This document shows positions 7,243-15,677 of a DNA stretch of 64,000 nt, piece by piece. Below the pieces are notes generated by a model. It was given only the letters and a program-made list of their open reading frames with translations, had not been told where the DNA came from and did no database searches. Made by a program: the position numbers and the translations under genes. Position 1 is the stretch's first letter. Each line of letters opens with the position of its first letter. Origin of the DNA: Longimicrobium sp. GTDB lineage: Bacteria; Gemmatimonadota; Gemmatimonadetes; Longimicrobiales; Longimicrobiaceae. The stretch is taken from positions 113,502 to 177,501 of the forward strand of contig NZ_DATIND010000044.1 of NCBI RefSeq assembly GCF_035474595.1, written 5' to 3'.

Positions 7243-9333
7243 ATGCGCTTCTCCCGAAGCATCTTCCGTCTTCCGCTCGTCCTTGCTGCCGCGGCGGGGT
7301 GCGCGACCGCGGCCGTGCCCGCCGCCACCGCGCCCGAGGCGGGGAGCGGAGCGCCGTCCCGGCCGCTCGCCGTCACGGGCGGGCGGGGGATCGACCCGGC
7401 GAACATGGACACCACGTGCAAGGCGTGCCAGGACTTCTACCGCTACGCCAACGGCGGCTGGCTGGACGCGAACCCCATCCCCGCCGACCGCTCCACCTGG
7501 AGCAGCTACGACGAGGTGGGCGACCGCACCACGGCCACCCTCCGCCAGATCCTGGAAGACGCGGCCGCGACCGCCGCGTCGCGCCCGGGGACGCTGGAGG
7601 GGCGGCTGGGCACCTTCTACGCGGCCTGCATGGACACCGCGCGCGCCGAGGCCGACGGCGCCGCGCCGGTGCAGGGCGACCTGCGGCGCATCGCCGGGCT
7701 GCGCGACCGCGGCGCGATCCTGGGCGAGGTGGCGCGGCTGCAGCGCGCGGGGATGGGCATCCCCTTCGCCTTCTTCGCCACGACGGACGACCGCGACGCC
7801 ACGCGCAACATCGCCTCGGTGTGGCAGAACGGGCTGACGCTTCCCACCGCCGAGTACTACCTGCGCGACGACTCGGCCTCGCGCGCGCTGCGCGACGACT
7901 ACCGCCGCCACGTGGCGCGGATGCTGGTCCTTGCCGGCGCGCCGCAGGCCGCGTCCGACGCCGACGCCGCGCGGGTGCTGGAGATGGAGACGCAGCTCGC
8001 GCGCGCATCCATGACGCCGGTGCAGATGCGCGACCCCGAGGCCGTGTACCACAAGCTGGCGCCTGCCGGGCTGGCCGCGCTCACGCCGCACCTGGACTGG
8101 CCGGCCTTCCAGCGCGCGCTGGGCATCCCCGCCGCGGCGGAGGTGAACGTGGGCCAGCCCGAGTACCTGCGCGCCGTGGACCGCCTCCTGGCCGAGGCGC
8201 CGGTGGAGGCGTGGTCGGCGTACCTGCGCTGGCACGTGCTGAACTCCGTGGCCAGCTATCTGTCGAAGCCGCTCTCCGATGCGGACTTCGCCTTCGACCG
8301 GCACTTCTCCGGCGCGGCCCGGCGCGCGCCGCGGTGGCGCCGGTGCGTGGGGCTGACCAGCGGCGAGATGGGCCCGGCGCTCGGGCGGCTGTACGGCCAG
8401 CGCGTGTTCACCCCGGCGGCGCGGGCGCGCGCCGAGGGAATGATCGCCAACCTGCGCGCGGTGCTGCGCGAACGGATCTCCGGGCTGGAGTGGATGGGGC
8501 CGGAGACGCGCGCGCGGGCGCTGGAGAAGCTGGCCACGCTGGAGGCGCGGCTGGGCTACCCCGAAACCATCCCCGACTACAGTGCGCTGCGGATCGAGCC
8601 CGGCTCGCTCATCCCCGCCATTCGCGCGGTGGAGGCGTTCGAGACGGCGCGCAACTGGGCCAAGATCGGCCAGCCGGTGGACCGGTCGGAGTGGAGCACG
8701 GTGCCGCAGCGGGTGAGCGGGAGCTACAACCCGGTGCGCAACACGCTCACCTATCCCGCGGCCAAGTTCCAGCCGCCCTTCTTCGACCCCGAGGCCGACG
8801 ACGCGGTGAACTACGGCGCGCTGGGAAGCACCATCGGCCACGAGATCTCGCACGGCTTCGACGACGAGGGACGGCAGTACGACGCCCAGGGCAACCTGCG
8901 CGACTGGTGGACGGCCGAGGACGCGGCGCGCTTCAACGCCCGCGCCGACCGGATGGTGGCGCAGTACAACGGCTACGTGGCGGTCGACACGGTGCACGTG
9001 AACGGGCGGCTGACGCTGGGCGAGAACATCGCCGACCTGGGCGGGGTCACGCTGTCGTACTACGCGCTGCAGCGGGCGCTGGCCGGCAAGCCGCGGCCGC
9101 TGATCGACGGGCTGACGCCGGAGCAACGCTTCTTCATCTCCTGGGCTCAGAACTGGCGCAACAACACGCGCGAGGCATCGGCCCGCACCTCGGTGCGCAC
9201 CGACCCGCACGCGCCGGCGCGCTGGCGGGTGATCGGCCCGCTCTCCAACCTCCCCGAATTCGCGCGCGCTTTCGCCTGCAGGCCCGGCGACCCCATGGTG
9301 CGCCCCGACAGCGTCCGCGTGGAGCTGTGGTGA
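7243..9333 (+). CDS. M13-family zinc metallopeptidase lipoprotein (neprilysin/PepO-like)
   Basis: The 696-residue protein is an M13 endopeptidase, predicted to be a lipoprotein outside the cytoplasmic membrane: the signal LPLVLAAAAGC supplies a lipobox Cys near residue 19. The N-terminal M13 domain includes CQDFYRYANGGW near residue 66. The zinc site is complete: HEISH near residue 533 and the third ligand in GENIADLGG near 592. It ends with the family's C-terminal tryptophan. These enzymes cut peptides rather than folded proteins. The ATG at 7243 begins the charged signal peptide; an in-frame ATG at 7228 is possible. Upstream lie satellite and dispersed repeats. Confidence 0.95.
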   Translation: MRFSRSIFRLPLVLAAAAGCATAAVPAATAPEAGSGAPSRPLAVTGGRGIDPANMDTTCKACQDFYRYANGGWLDANPIPADRSTWSSYDEVGDRTTATLRQILEDAAATAASRPGTLEGRLGTFYAACMDTARAEADGAAPVQGDLRRIAGLRDRGAILGEVARLQRAGMGIPFAFFATTDDRDATRNIASVWQNGLTLPTAEYYLRDDSASRALRDDYRRHVARMLVLAGAPQAASDADAARVLEMETQLARASMTPVQMRDPEAVYHKLAPAGLAALTPHLDWPAFQRALGIPAAAEVNVGQPEYLRAVDRLLAEAPVEAWSAYLRWHVLNSVASYLSKPLSDADFAFDRHFSGAARRAPRWRRCVGLTSGEMGPALGRLYGQRVFTPAARARAEGMIANLRAVLRERISGLEWMGPETRARALEKLATLEARLGYPETIPDYSALRIEPGSLIPAIRAVEAFETARNWAKIGQPVDRSEWSTVPQRVSGSYNPVRNTLTYPAAKFQPPFFDPEADDAVNYGALGSTIGHEISHGFDDEGRQYDAQGNLRDWWTAEDAARFNARADRMVAQYNGYVAVDTVHVNGRLTLGENIADLGGVTLSYYALQRALAGKPRPLIDGLTPEQRFFISWAQNWRNNTREASARTSVRTDPHAPARWRVIGPLSNLPEFARAFACRPGDPMVRPDSVRVELW

Positions 9334-9349
9334 TGGAGATGAGAAGAAG

Positions 9350-10054
9350 ATGATGATGACGAGATTCGTCCGCGCTTCCGTGCTGGGTCTCGCGATCGCG
9401 GCGATGCCGGGCCGGGCGGCGGCGCAGGGGGATGCGGAAATCGCGTGGTCGATCGCCCCCACCGGCCGGATGGCGGCGGACACGCGGATGATCACCTTCC
9501 GCTACCCCGCGGAGGGTGGACGCACCGGGAGCACCGGCTCCGCGCGCTCGGTGGACGAGATGGCGGGGCTCGATGCGGCCGCGCTCGCCGGCCCGGCCGA
9601 ATCCCCCGTGCGCTTCACCCTGGCGGGCGATCCGGGGCGGCTGGAGTGCGAGGGGACGGCGGGCGGCGGGCGGGGCTCCGGCCGGTGCGCGTACCAGCCG
9701 GCGCCGGGCTTCGCGGGGGAGATGGAGCGCCTCGGCGCGCCGCGTCCGTCGTCCGCCGACCAGCTGGAGCTGCTGATCCACGGGGTGGAGCTGGCTCAGA
9801 TGCGCGAGCTGCGCCGCCTGGGCTATCGCGACCTGGAGCCGGACCGGCTCATCGCCATGCAGATCTTCTACGTCACCCTCGATTTCGCGCGCGAGGCGAC
9901 GGCGTTCGGCGACCCGGACCGCTCGCTGGACGAGCTGGTGAGCCTGAAGCATGGCGGCGTTTCCCTCGCGTACCTTCGCGCCCTGCGCGAAGCGGGCTAC
10001 ACGCGCCTCACCTTCCGCCAGATCGAGGAGATGCACCGGCATCGCACCCGGTGA
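9350..10054 (+). CDS. Secreted protein of unknown function with degenerate helical repeats
   Basis: The 234-residue product starts with a signal peptide (about residues 1-26, ending AAAQ). The C-terminal third contains repeated short helical patterns of the type LRRLGY and LREAGYTRLTFRQIEEM. These resemble the GV-x-YIxALxxAGY repeats that follow peptidase-like sensor proteins in some bacteria, but no catalytic domain is present here. It starts 16 bp after the M13 peptidase stop, so the two probably share an mRNA. Three ATG codons in a row (9350, 9353, 9356) make the exact start uncertain. Confidence 0.65.
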   Translation: MMMTRFVRASVLGLAIAAMPGRAAAQGDAEIAWSIAPTGRMAADTRMITFRYPAEGGRTGSTGSARSVDEMAGLDAAALAGPAESPVRFTLAGDPGRLECEGTAGGGRGSGRCAYQPAPGFAGEMERLGAPRPSSADQLELLIHGVELAQMRELRRLGYRDLEPDRLIAMQIFYVTLDFAREATAFGDPDRSLDELVSLKHGGVSLAYLRALREAGYTRLTFRQIEEMHRHRTR

Positions 10055-10075
10055 TCTGAACAGATGGGGTTCACG

Positions 10076-10121
10076 CAGAGACGCGGAGCCGGGGAGAACT
10101 CTCCGCGGCTCCGCGTCTCTG
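10076..10121. terminator. Long palindromic hairpin between convergent genes
   Basis: A perfect 15-bp stem (CAGAGACGCGGAGCC and its complement) closes a 16-base loop between convergent genes. No strong T-run follows, so it may block both transcripts by structure alone or be a dispersed repeat. Confidence 0.6.
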
Positions 10122-10142
10122 TGTGCCAGGCAGTTTGAAGCG

Positions 10143-11045
10143 TCAGCCCCGCGCGCGGGCGGCGTCGCGCAACGCGGCGGCGAATCGCTCCCCTGCGGGC
10201 GGCAGGTCGTCGGCGCGGTGGCAGAGGGCGACGAGGGTGGTGCGGTCGGCCGGCCCGGTGAGCGCCGCGTAGGCCACGCCGCCCCAGCGCAGCCGCCGGA
10301 ACGACGCCGGCGCCAGCGTCACCCCCAGCCCCGCCTCCACCAGGCCGACGATGGTGAGCCATTCGTGCGCCTGCTGCACGATCCGCGGCTCGAACCCCGC
10401 CGCCCGGCAGAGCGCCGCCACGCGGTCGTGCAGCCCCGGCGCCACCGCGCGGTGGAAGTGCACGAACGGCTCGTCCGCCAGCGCCGCCAGCGCGATCTCG
10501 TCGCTCCCGGCGAGCGCGTGGCCGGGCGGGAGGACGGCCACCAGCTCCTCGTCCATCAGCACCTCGCGCGCGATCCCCTCCTCCGGCGGTGGCTCGCGCG
10601 CCACCGACACGTCGATCGTCCCGTCGCGCAGCGCGGCGGCGTGCGCGGCGGACGGGAGCTCGCGCAGGCGCAGCTCCACGCCCGGCGCGGCGTCGCGGAA
10701 GGCGCGGATCGCGGTGGCCAGCAGCGCCGGCAGCGTGGACGCGGCGAAGCCGACCGCAAGCACGCCCGACTCGCCCCGCGCGGCGCGGCGGGCCTCGTCC
10801 ATCCCCCGGTCCGCCTGCGCGATGAGCCGCCGCGCGTGGGCCAGCAGCACGCGCCCGGCCTCGGTGAGCTGCACGCGCGGGCGGCGGACCAGGAGCGGCG
10901 CGCCGACGACCGCCTCCAGCCGCTGGATCTGCTGCGTGAGCGGCGGCTGCTGGATCCCCAGCCGCTCCGCCGCGCGGCCGAAGTGCAGCTCCTCCGCGAC
11001 CGCCACGAAGTAGCGCAGGTGGCGGAGCTCGGGCGTCCGGTTCAT
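10143..11045 (-). CDS. LysR-family transcriptional regulator
   Basis: The 300-residue protein has an N-terminal winged HTH (LRHLRYFVAVAEELHFGRAA, then QPPLTQQIQRLE) and a periplasmic-binding-protein-like effector domain from about residue 90. LysR proteins usually activate a divergent gene in response to a small ligand. The hydrophobic, benzoate-type effector domain hints at an aromatic or organic-acid ligand, but this is weak. No divergent target is adjacent: the upstream neighbour lies on the same strand beyond a palindromic terminator. The ATG at 11045 gives the standard LysR N-terminus; the frame reads on upstream without support. Confidence 0.9.
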   Translation of the reverse strand: MNRTPELRHLRYFVAVAEELHFGRAAERLGIQQPPLTQQIQRLEAVVGAPLLVRRPRVQLTEAGRVLLAHARRLIAQADRGMDEARRAARGESGVLAVGFAASTLPALLATAIRAFRDAAPGVELRLRELPSAAHAAALRDGTIDVSVAREPPPEEGIAREVLMDEELVAVLPPGHALAGSDEIALAALADEPFVHFHRAVAPGLHDRVAALCRAAGFEPRIVQQAHEWLTIVGLVEAGLGVTLAPASFRRLRWGGVAYAALTGPADRTTLVALCHRADDLPPAGERFAAALRDAARARG

Positions 11046-11166
11046 CGCGAGGGGATGGGATCGGCGGGCGTGAGGAACGGCGCGGATGCGGACCAACGTA
11101 GCCGCCGCCGCATCCCGGCGACAACAGCGCCGCGTCGGAGGGTCGGGGAACAGGAAAACGGAAAAA

Positions 11167-11190
11167 GGCGAGACGCGGCCGCGTCTCGCC
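11167..11190. terminator. Bidirectional terminator palindrome
   Basis: A 24-bp perfect palindrome (GGCGAGACGCGG and its complement) is flanked by AAAAA on the left and TTCTTCTTC on the right. It can therefore end transcripts in either direction, most likely the minus-strand gene at 11313. Confidence 0.75.
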
Positions 11191-11312
11191 TTCTTCTTCT
11201 GGTGCGCCCCGCGTTCCGCGCCAACGGGTCCCCCGGGGCGCGGGAGATCCACATCACCGCGCCCGGTCGTTCATCCTTCCCCCGCTCCCCGCGGCCGGCG
11301 AACCGGCGCCGG

Positions 11313-11585
11313 TCAGGCCTGCGGCGGGCCGGCCTCGTTCGGCACGCGGCGGCGCGTGCCGTCGTCGCGCATCAGCCCCCCGAAATACTGATGCTTCCCC
11401 TTCTCCGCGGCGCGAGCGGGCCGGTCGAACGGCGTGGCGCCGAACACCGAGTTCCACATGCGCTGCAGGAACGAGCCGCGCGGGTCGGCGCCGGGCGTCT
11501 GCACCGGGACCGCGTGCGAGGGTCCGAGCGGAAGCGCGTCGTCTTCGCGGGGCGAGAGGGCCTGCGGGTCGTTGGGCGTGGGCAT
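11313..11585 (-). CDS. Small hydrophilic protein of unknown function
   Basis: The 90-residue protein is proline-rich at its N-terminus (MPTPNDPQALSP) with a short central motif RMWNSVFGATPF. I do not recognise it. The ATG at 11585 was chosen because the N-terminal extension to 11639 is arginine-rich low-complexity sequence. It lies about 90 bp downstream of the nuclease-helicase gene on the same strand and may be cotranscribed. Confidence 0.5.
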   Translation of the reverse strand: MPTPNDPQALSPREDDALPLGPSHAVPVQTPGADPRGSFLQRMWNSVFGATPFDRPARAAEKGKHQYFGGLMRDDGTRRRVPNEAGPPQA

Positions 11586-11675
11586 GGTACCTCGTTCTCG
11601 AGAGGGCCTGCGCGGCCGCCGCGGAAGACGGCCGTCCACTCCATACCCCCCGATCCGGAAAGGGTCCGTTTCTGT

Positions 11676-14600
11676 TTACCGCACCCGCACGGTCACCCGC
11701 ACCGGCGTGCCGTCCGGCGCGGGAAGCTCCAGGTGGCGCACGCGGCGCCAGGGCTGGCGGAGGTAGCCCTTGATGGCCATCGACTCGGTCATCACCCGCT
11801 CGTCGCGCGGCAGGGCGCGCAGCACCTCGTCGCTCATCAGCACCACCAGCTTGGCGCGCGGGCGGGTGATGGAAACGTTGAAGCGGTGCGGGTCGAGAAG
11901 GAATTCCGCCTCGCGCTCGGCGTACTCGCGGTCGGCCACGGCGTACGAGACCACGATCATCTCCCGCTCGTTCCCCTGCATCCGCTCCACGGTGTCGACC
12001 ACGGGAAGCTCGCCGTACGCCCAGCCCAGCGTGGCCAGCTCGTGCAGGATGGCGCTGTTCTGCGCGCGGTGCGGCGAGAGAATGGCCAGCGCCTGCTCGC
12101 GGAACCCGTCGGCATCGTACGCCGCGCCGGTCGCGGGATCGCGCAGCCCCGCGCGCGCCAGCGTGGCGATCCGCGCCGCCAGCCGCGCCTCGAACGGGTT
12201 CCGCGCCGTCCCCCGGAAATCCGCGTACGTCAGGAAGACGACGGAGTCGCGCGCATCGAACACCATCTCCCACAGCAGCCGGTCGATGGGATCGGCGAGG
12301 TCGACGGACTCGGGCGCGGTGAGGAGGCGCCGCTCGGGGACCATCGACACCAGGCCCGGATAGAAGATGCGGCGCGGGTAGCCGACCAGGGCGGCGTTCA
12401 TCCGCCGGCTCTCGCGCAGCGCCAGCCGCCCGAAGCGCGCGGCGAAGTGCGCGAACGCCGAGCCGAACAGCGTTTCCGCGTCGTCGTAGCTGCCGCGCAC
12501 GATGGGCGCGAGCTGGCGGTCGTCGCCGCACACGATCACGCGCCCGCCGCGGCGGATGGACGAGAGGGCGATCAGCGCATCGGCCACCTTCATCTGCGAC
12601 GCCTCGTCGATCACCACCACGTCGAACATGGGCGACACGGGGACGTCGGCCCCCGCGTCCTCGTCCGCCGCGTCGTTCGAGGCCGCGCGCATCCGCTTCC
12701 ACAGCGACCACACGGTGGAGCCGACGACCACGGGAAGCGCGGTCTCGTCGGACTCGGCCAGGACCGCCTCCAGCCGCTCGTCGCTCACCAGCTCCACGCC
12801 GGCGTCGCCCGCCTCGCGGTCGGCCTCGCTCCCGCGCCCCTCCAGCTTCACCAGCCGCAGGGGGGATGGGATCAGCTCGCGGGCGACGCGGACCAGCACG
12901 TTGGCGATGGCGCGATGTGTGGCCGCGCTCACCAGGATGCGGAGCGGCTTCCCCGCGGCCCGCGCGGAGGCGGCCAGGCCCAGGAGCGTCCACGCCAGCA
13001 GGTACGTCTTCCCCGTTCCCGGCGGGCCCCAGATCACCGTCACCGCGCGCTCGAAGGCGGCGCGCCAGGCGGCCTCCTGCTCGGCGTTCAGCACCGGGCG
13101 CCCGGCGCGCGCCACCGTCTCCGCCCATCCCGCGTCCGCGTCCAGCGGCGCCAGCAGCCACTCGGGGGAGATGGCTCCGTCCAGCAGCCCGCGGACAAAG
13201 CGCGCCTCGCCGTGACCGTCGGCCAGGTGGCGGAGGGTGGAGACGACGCGGCGGGTGTTGAAGTCGGCCTCGGCGCGGTCCAGCACGCAGCGGAAGTCGA
13301 ACTTCAGCAGCCCTTCCTTCTTCAACCGCTCGAACCCGTAGTCGCTGGCGAGCGTGACGCGCGGCGGATCGTGCGCCAGGTCGTACGCGGCCAGCTCCAC
13401 CATCAGCTTGCGGCGCAGCCACGGCTTGCGGTCCGTTTCCGCCAGCATCTCGCCGTTGTCGTTGGTCAGGACCAGCGCGAACTCGCCGGGGCGGAACTTG
13501 GCCTCGCGGCACTCGGGGTCGAACTCGAACACCCACTCGCGGTCGCTCACGCGCTCCACCGGCTCCAGCCCGGTGATGCACTCGAAGCGGCGCGCCCGGT
13601 CGCGCGAGGGGAGCGTGTGCAGCGCGCGGATGGAGAGCGCCTCGGCCGCCGCCTCCAGCTCGGTGAAGATGCGCAGCGCCTCCAGCGTCGCATCCGGGAT
13701 CGGCGTGGCCGACGTCGCGGGCGCGGGGCCGCCGCCCTCCATCCGCATCCGCGGGACGCGGGCGCGCGACGCCTGCTCGCGCACGCCGCGGACGACGGAA
13801 TCCACCGCGTCGAGCTTGGCCGCCACCGTGCGCTCGATCTCCGCGCGCACCTCGTCCCCCGTCTCCTCGCCCCGCTCCGTGGCGTGCGGGCGGGCGCGCC
13901 AGACGTTGTGGATGCGCTCGAAGGCCACCTGGCTGCTGAGCGGCCACCCGTAGTCGGCGCGCGGATGCCAGGCGTGCGCCCGCTCCGCCGGCTTCAGCGC
14001 GGCCGAGACGGCGGCGAGGTCGAGGGCGTAGGCGACGGGGAGCGCGAAGAGCTCGGAGACGGCGTCCACGACGACGGTTCCCGGCGCGGCGGCGGCGGCG
14101 CGGAGCCCGGCCGAGGCGCCGGCGGTGGAGGGAAAGACGAGGCCGGCCAGCGCGGCGATCCCCGGCTGCGCGGCGGGGTCGGACATGTGGCGGTGCAGCA
14201 CGCCGCGCAGCAGCTCCAGCTCCTGCCGGTCGTAGACGAAGACGTGCAGCGCCTTCTCCGCGCGCCCGCCGCCGTTCCCCGTGCCCAGCATGGCCACCGC
14301 CGTGTCGCGGAGGCGGGCCAGGAAGCCGCGCAGCATCTCCCCCTCGCCGCGCGCGGAGCCCTCGCGGCTGACGACGACGTCCGCCTGCGGGCGCGCCCCG
14401 GCCCGCTCCGCGCGGAAGCCGAGCGCGAACACCGTTCCGCTCACGGGGTCGCCCTCGGCGGAAAGAACCACGCGCACGCGCTCGCCGCCGCCCAGCAGGT
14501 GCGTCTGCTTCTCCTGCTCCACCAGCTTGCGGTAGGAGAGCGCCTGCGCCCGCTTCTTCAGGCTGGACTCGGCCGATTCAAGCGCGTGGCACCCGGTGTA

Positions 14601-15500
14601 GGTGTCGCCGCGGATGCCGCGCAGGTTCAGCTGCTTCACCGTGGTGATGCCGCGCCCGCGCAGCACCTGCCGGGCGAGCGGGGTGATGCCGGGAACGCGC
14701 GACACGTCGTCGGTCGCGTCGGCCTCGGCGCGGCAGTGCTGGAAGAAGCCGCACCCGGCGCACGCGGGCGACAGGTGCCACGCCGCCTCCTCGGCCCGCA
14801 GCGCGGCGATGCGGGGCAGCTCCTCGCGCAGGAAGCGCCCGACGTGGTGGCGGTACGCGGCCAGCGCGAAGCGCCGCGGTGCGCGCGAGCCGCGGTTCCA
14901 CACCCACCCCCAGCGCGTGTCCACGCGCGCGTCCACCCCGGTGGCGCGGACGATCTCCTCCAGCACCATCGTGTAGAAGGCCACCTGCGCGAAGTGGTGC
15001 ACCGCGCGCTCGCGCGAGAGCTTCACGTCGATCACTCCCAGCCGCAGCCGCCCGTCGGGCCACCGCCCGATGCGCACCAGGTCCGGCTGCGCGGCGGCGA
15101 AGTCCAGCGGCAGCGCGGGGTCGATCCCCCAGCGCGCGGCGAAGGCTTCGGGGTCGGGGATCTCGAGCCGGGGCTGCACCAGGAACTTCACCGGGCCGGG
15201 ATCGCACAGCGTTTCCAGCACCGCCGCGAAGTCCAGCGGCCGCGCGTCGCCCGCCGGCGTGAAGCCGGCCACGCGCACCGCGTCCGGGCCGAAGCGGCGG
15301 GCCAGCGCGGCCGTCTTGCGGCGCTCGAACGCCTTCCCCGCCGCGCCCAGCAGCCCCATCCCCGGACGCACGTGCTGCGGCGGGGCGTCACCCGCGGGCG
15401 CCAGCTCCCACCGCAGCTTCCGCTCGCAGCGAAAGCGGAAGAACTGCGCGAGCTGGGTTCCCGTCAGGCGCATGGGCGTGGTTGCCGCGGGGCTGCTCAT
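11676..15500 (-). CDS. RecB-like nuclease fused to SF1 (Dna2/UPF1-type) helicase
   Basis: The 1274-residue protein combines DNA cutting and unwinding. The N-terminal third resembles TM0106-type RecB/Cas4-like nucleases: a catalytic IDVKLS strand near residue 157, an early Cys (FRCERK), and a CAGCGFFQHC cluster near residue 250 that could bind an iron-sulfur cluster. A short helix-hairpin-like region and an RNase-H-like segment follow. The C-terminal half is a superfamily 1B helicase: Walker A GPPGTGKT near 825, DEAS Walker B near 965, CGDDRQLAP motif III, a RMQGNE region near 1165 and SITRPRAK motif VI. Dna2-like enzymes process DNA ends or flaps; stand-alone copies also occur in defence loci. 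It is not inside a recognisable defence cluster here. The ATG at 15500 is preferred over one 99 bp upstream. Confidence 0.85.
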   Translation of the reverse strand: MSSPAATTPMRLTGTQLAQFFRFRCERKLRWELAPAGDAPPQHVRPGMGLLGAAGKAFERRKTAALARRFGPDAVRVAGFTPAGDARPLDFAAVLETLCDPGPVKFLVQPRLEIPDPEAFAARWGIDPALPLDFAAAQPDLVRIGRWPDGRLRLGVIDVKLSRERAVHHFAQVAFYTMVLEEIVRATGVDARVDTRWGWVWNRGSRAPRRFALAAYRHHVGRFLREELPRIAALRAEEAAWHLSPACAGCGFFQHCRAEADATDDVSRVPGITPLARQVLRGRGITTVKQLNLRGIRGDTYTGCHALESAESSLKKRAQALSYRKLVEQEKQTHLLGGGERVRVVLSAEGDPVSGTVFALGFRAERAGARPQADVVVSREGSARGEGEMLRGFLARLRDTAVAMLGTGNGGGRAEKALHVFVYDRQELELLRGVLHRHMSDPAAQPGIAALAGLVFPSTAGASAGLRAAAAAPGTVVVDAVSELFALPVAYALDLAAVSAALKPAERAHAWHPRADYGWPLSSQVAFERIHNVWRARPHATERGEETGDEVRAEIERTVAAKLDAVDSVVRGVREQASRARVPRMRMEGGGPAPATSATPIPDATLEALRIFTELEAAAEALSIRALHTLPSRDRARRFECITGLEPVERVSDREWVFEFDPECREAKFRPGEFALVLTNDNGEMLAETDRKPWLRRKLMVELAAYDLAHDPPRVTLASDYGFERLKKEGLLKFDFRCVLDRAEADFNTRRVVSTLRHLADGHGEARFVRGLLDGAISPEWLLAPLDADAGWAETVARAGRPVLNAEQEAAWRAAFERAVTVIWGPPGTGKTYLLAWTLLGLAASARAAGKPLRILVSAATHRAIANVLVRVARELIPSPLRLVKLEGRGSEADREAGDAGVELVSDERLEAVLAESDETALPVVVGSTVWSLWKRMRAASNDAADEDAGADVPVSPMFDVVVIDEASQMKVADALIALSSIRRGGRVIVCGDDRQLAPIVRGSYDDAETLFGSAFAHFAARFGRLALRESRRMNAALVGYPRRIFYPGLVSMVPERRLLTAPESVDLADPIDRLLWEMVFDARDSVVFLTYADFRGTARNPFEARLAARIATLARAGLRDPATGAAYDADGFREQALAILSPHRAQNSAILHELATLGWAYGELPVVDTVERMQGNEREMIVVSYAVADREYAEREAEFLLDPHRFNVSITRPRAKLVVLMSDEVLRALPRDERVMTESMAIKGYLRQPWRRVRHLELPAPDGTPVRVTVRVR

Positions 15501-15615
15501 CGGCAGGATGGCGGTCCTTCGAAAGTGGGGCGGAAGACAGGTATCCTCCTCCGCGCCTGATAAACGCGAAAGCGGACGAAGTTCGCCGGAGCGATGCACA
15601 TCCCCCCAAAAGACC

Positions 15616-15643
15616 GCAGCCCCGGCACCTGCGCCGGGGCTGC
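15616..15643 (-). terminator. Terminator hairpin after the BNR-repeat gene
   Basis: An 11-bp G+C stem (GCAGCCCCGGC and its complement) is followed on the minus strand by GGTCTTTTGGGG. It ends the BNR-repeat lipoprotein transcript before the nuclease-helicase gene. Confidence 0.75.
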
Positions 15644-15677
15644 GGGGTCGGTCCGGCGATGCCGCGGCCGGAAGGGC

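Noticed and set aside
9951..15560. Plus-strand open frame of 1869 codons across the nuclease-helicase gene
   Set aside because: It is antisense to a clearly conserved helicase, and its product is Arg/His/Gln-rich low-complexity sequence. Long antisense frames are expected at this GC content.
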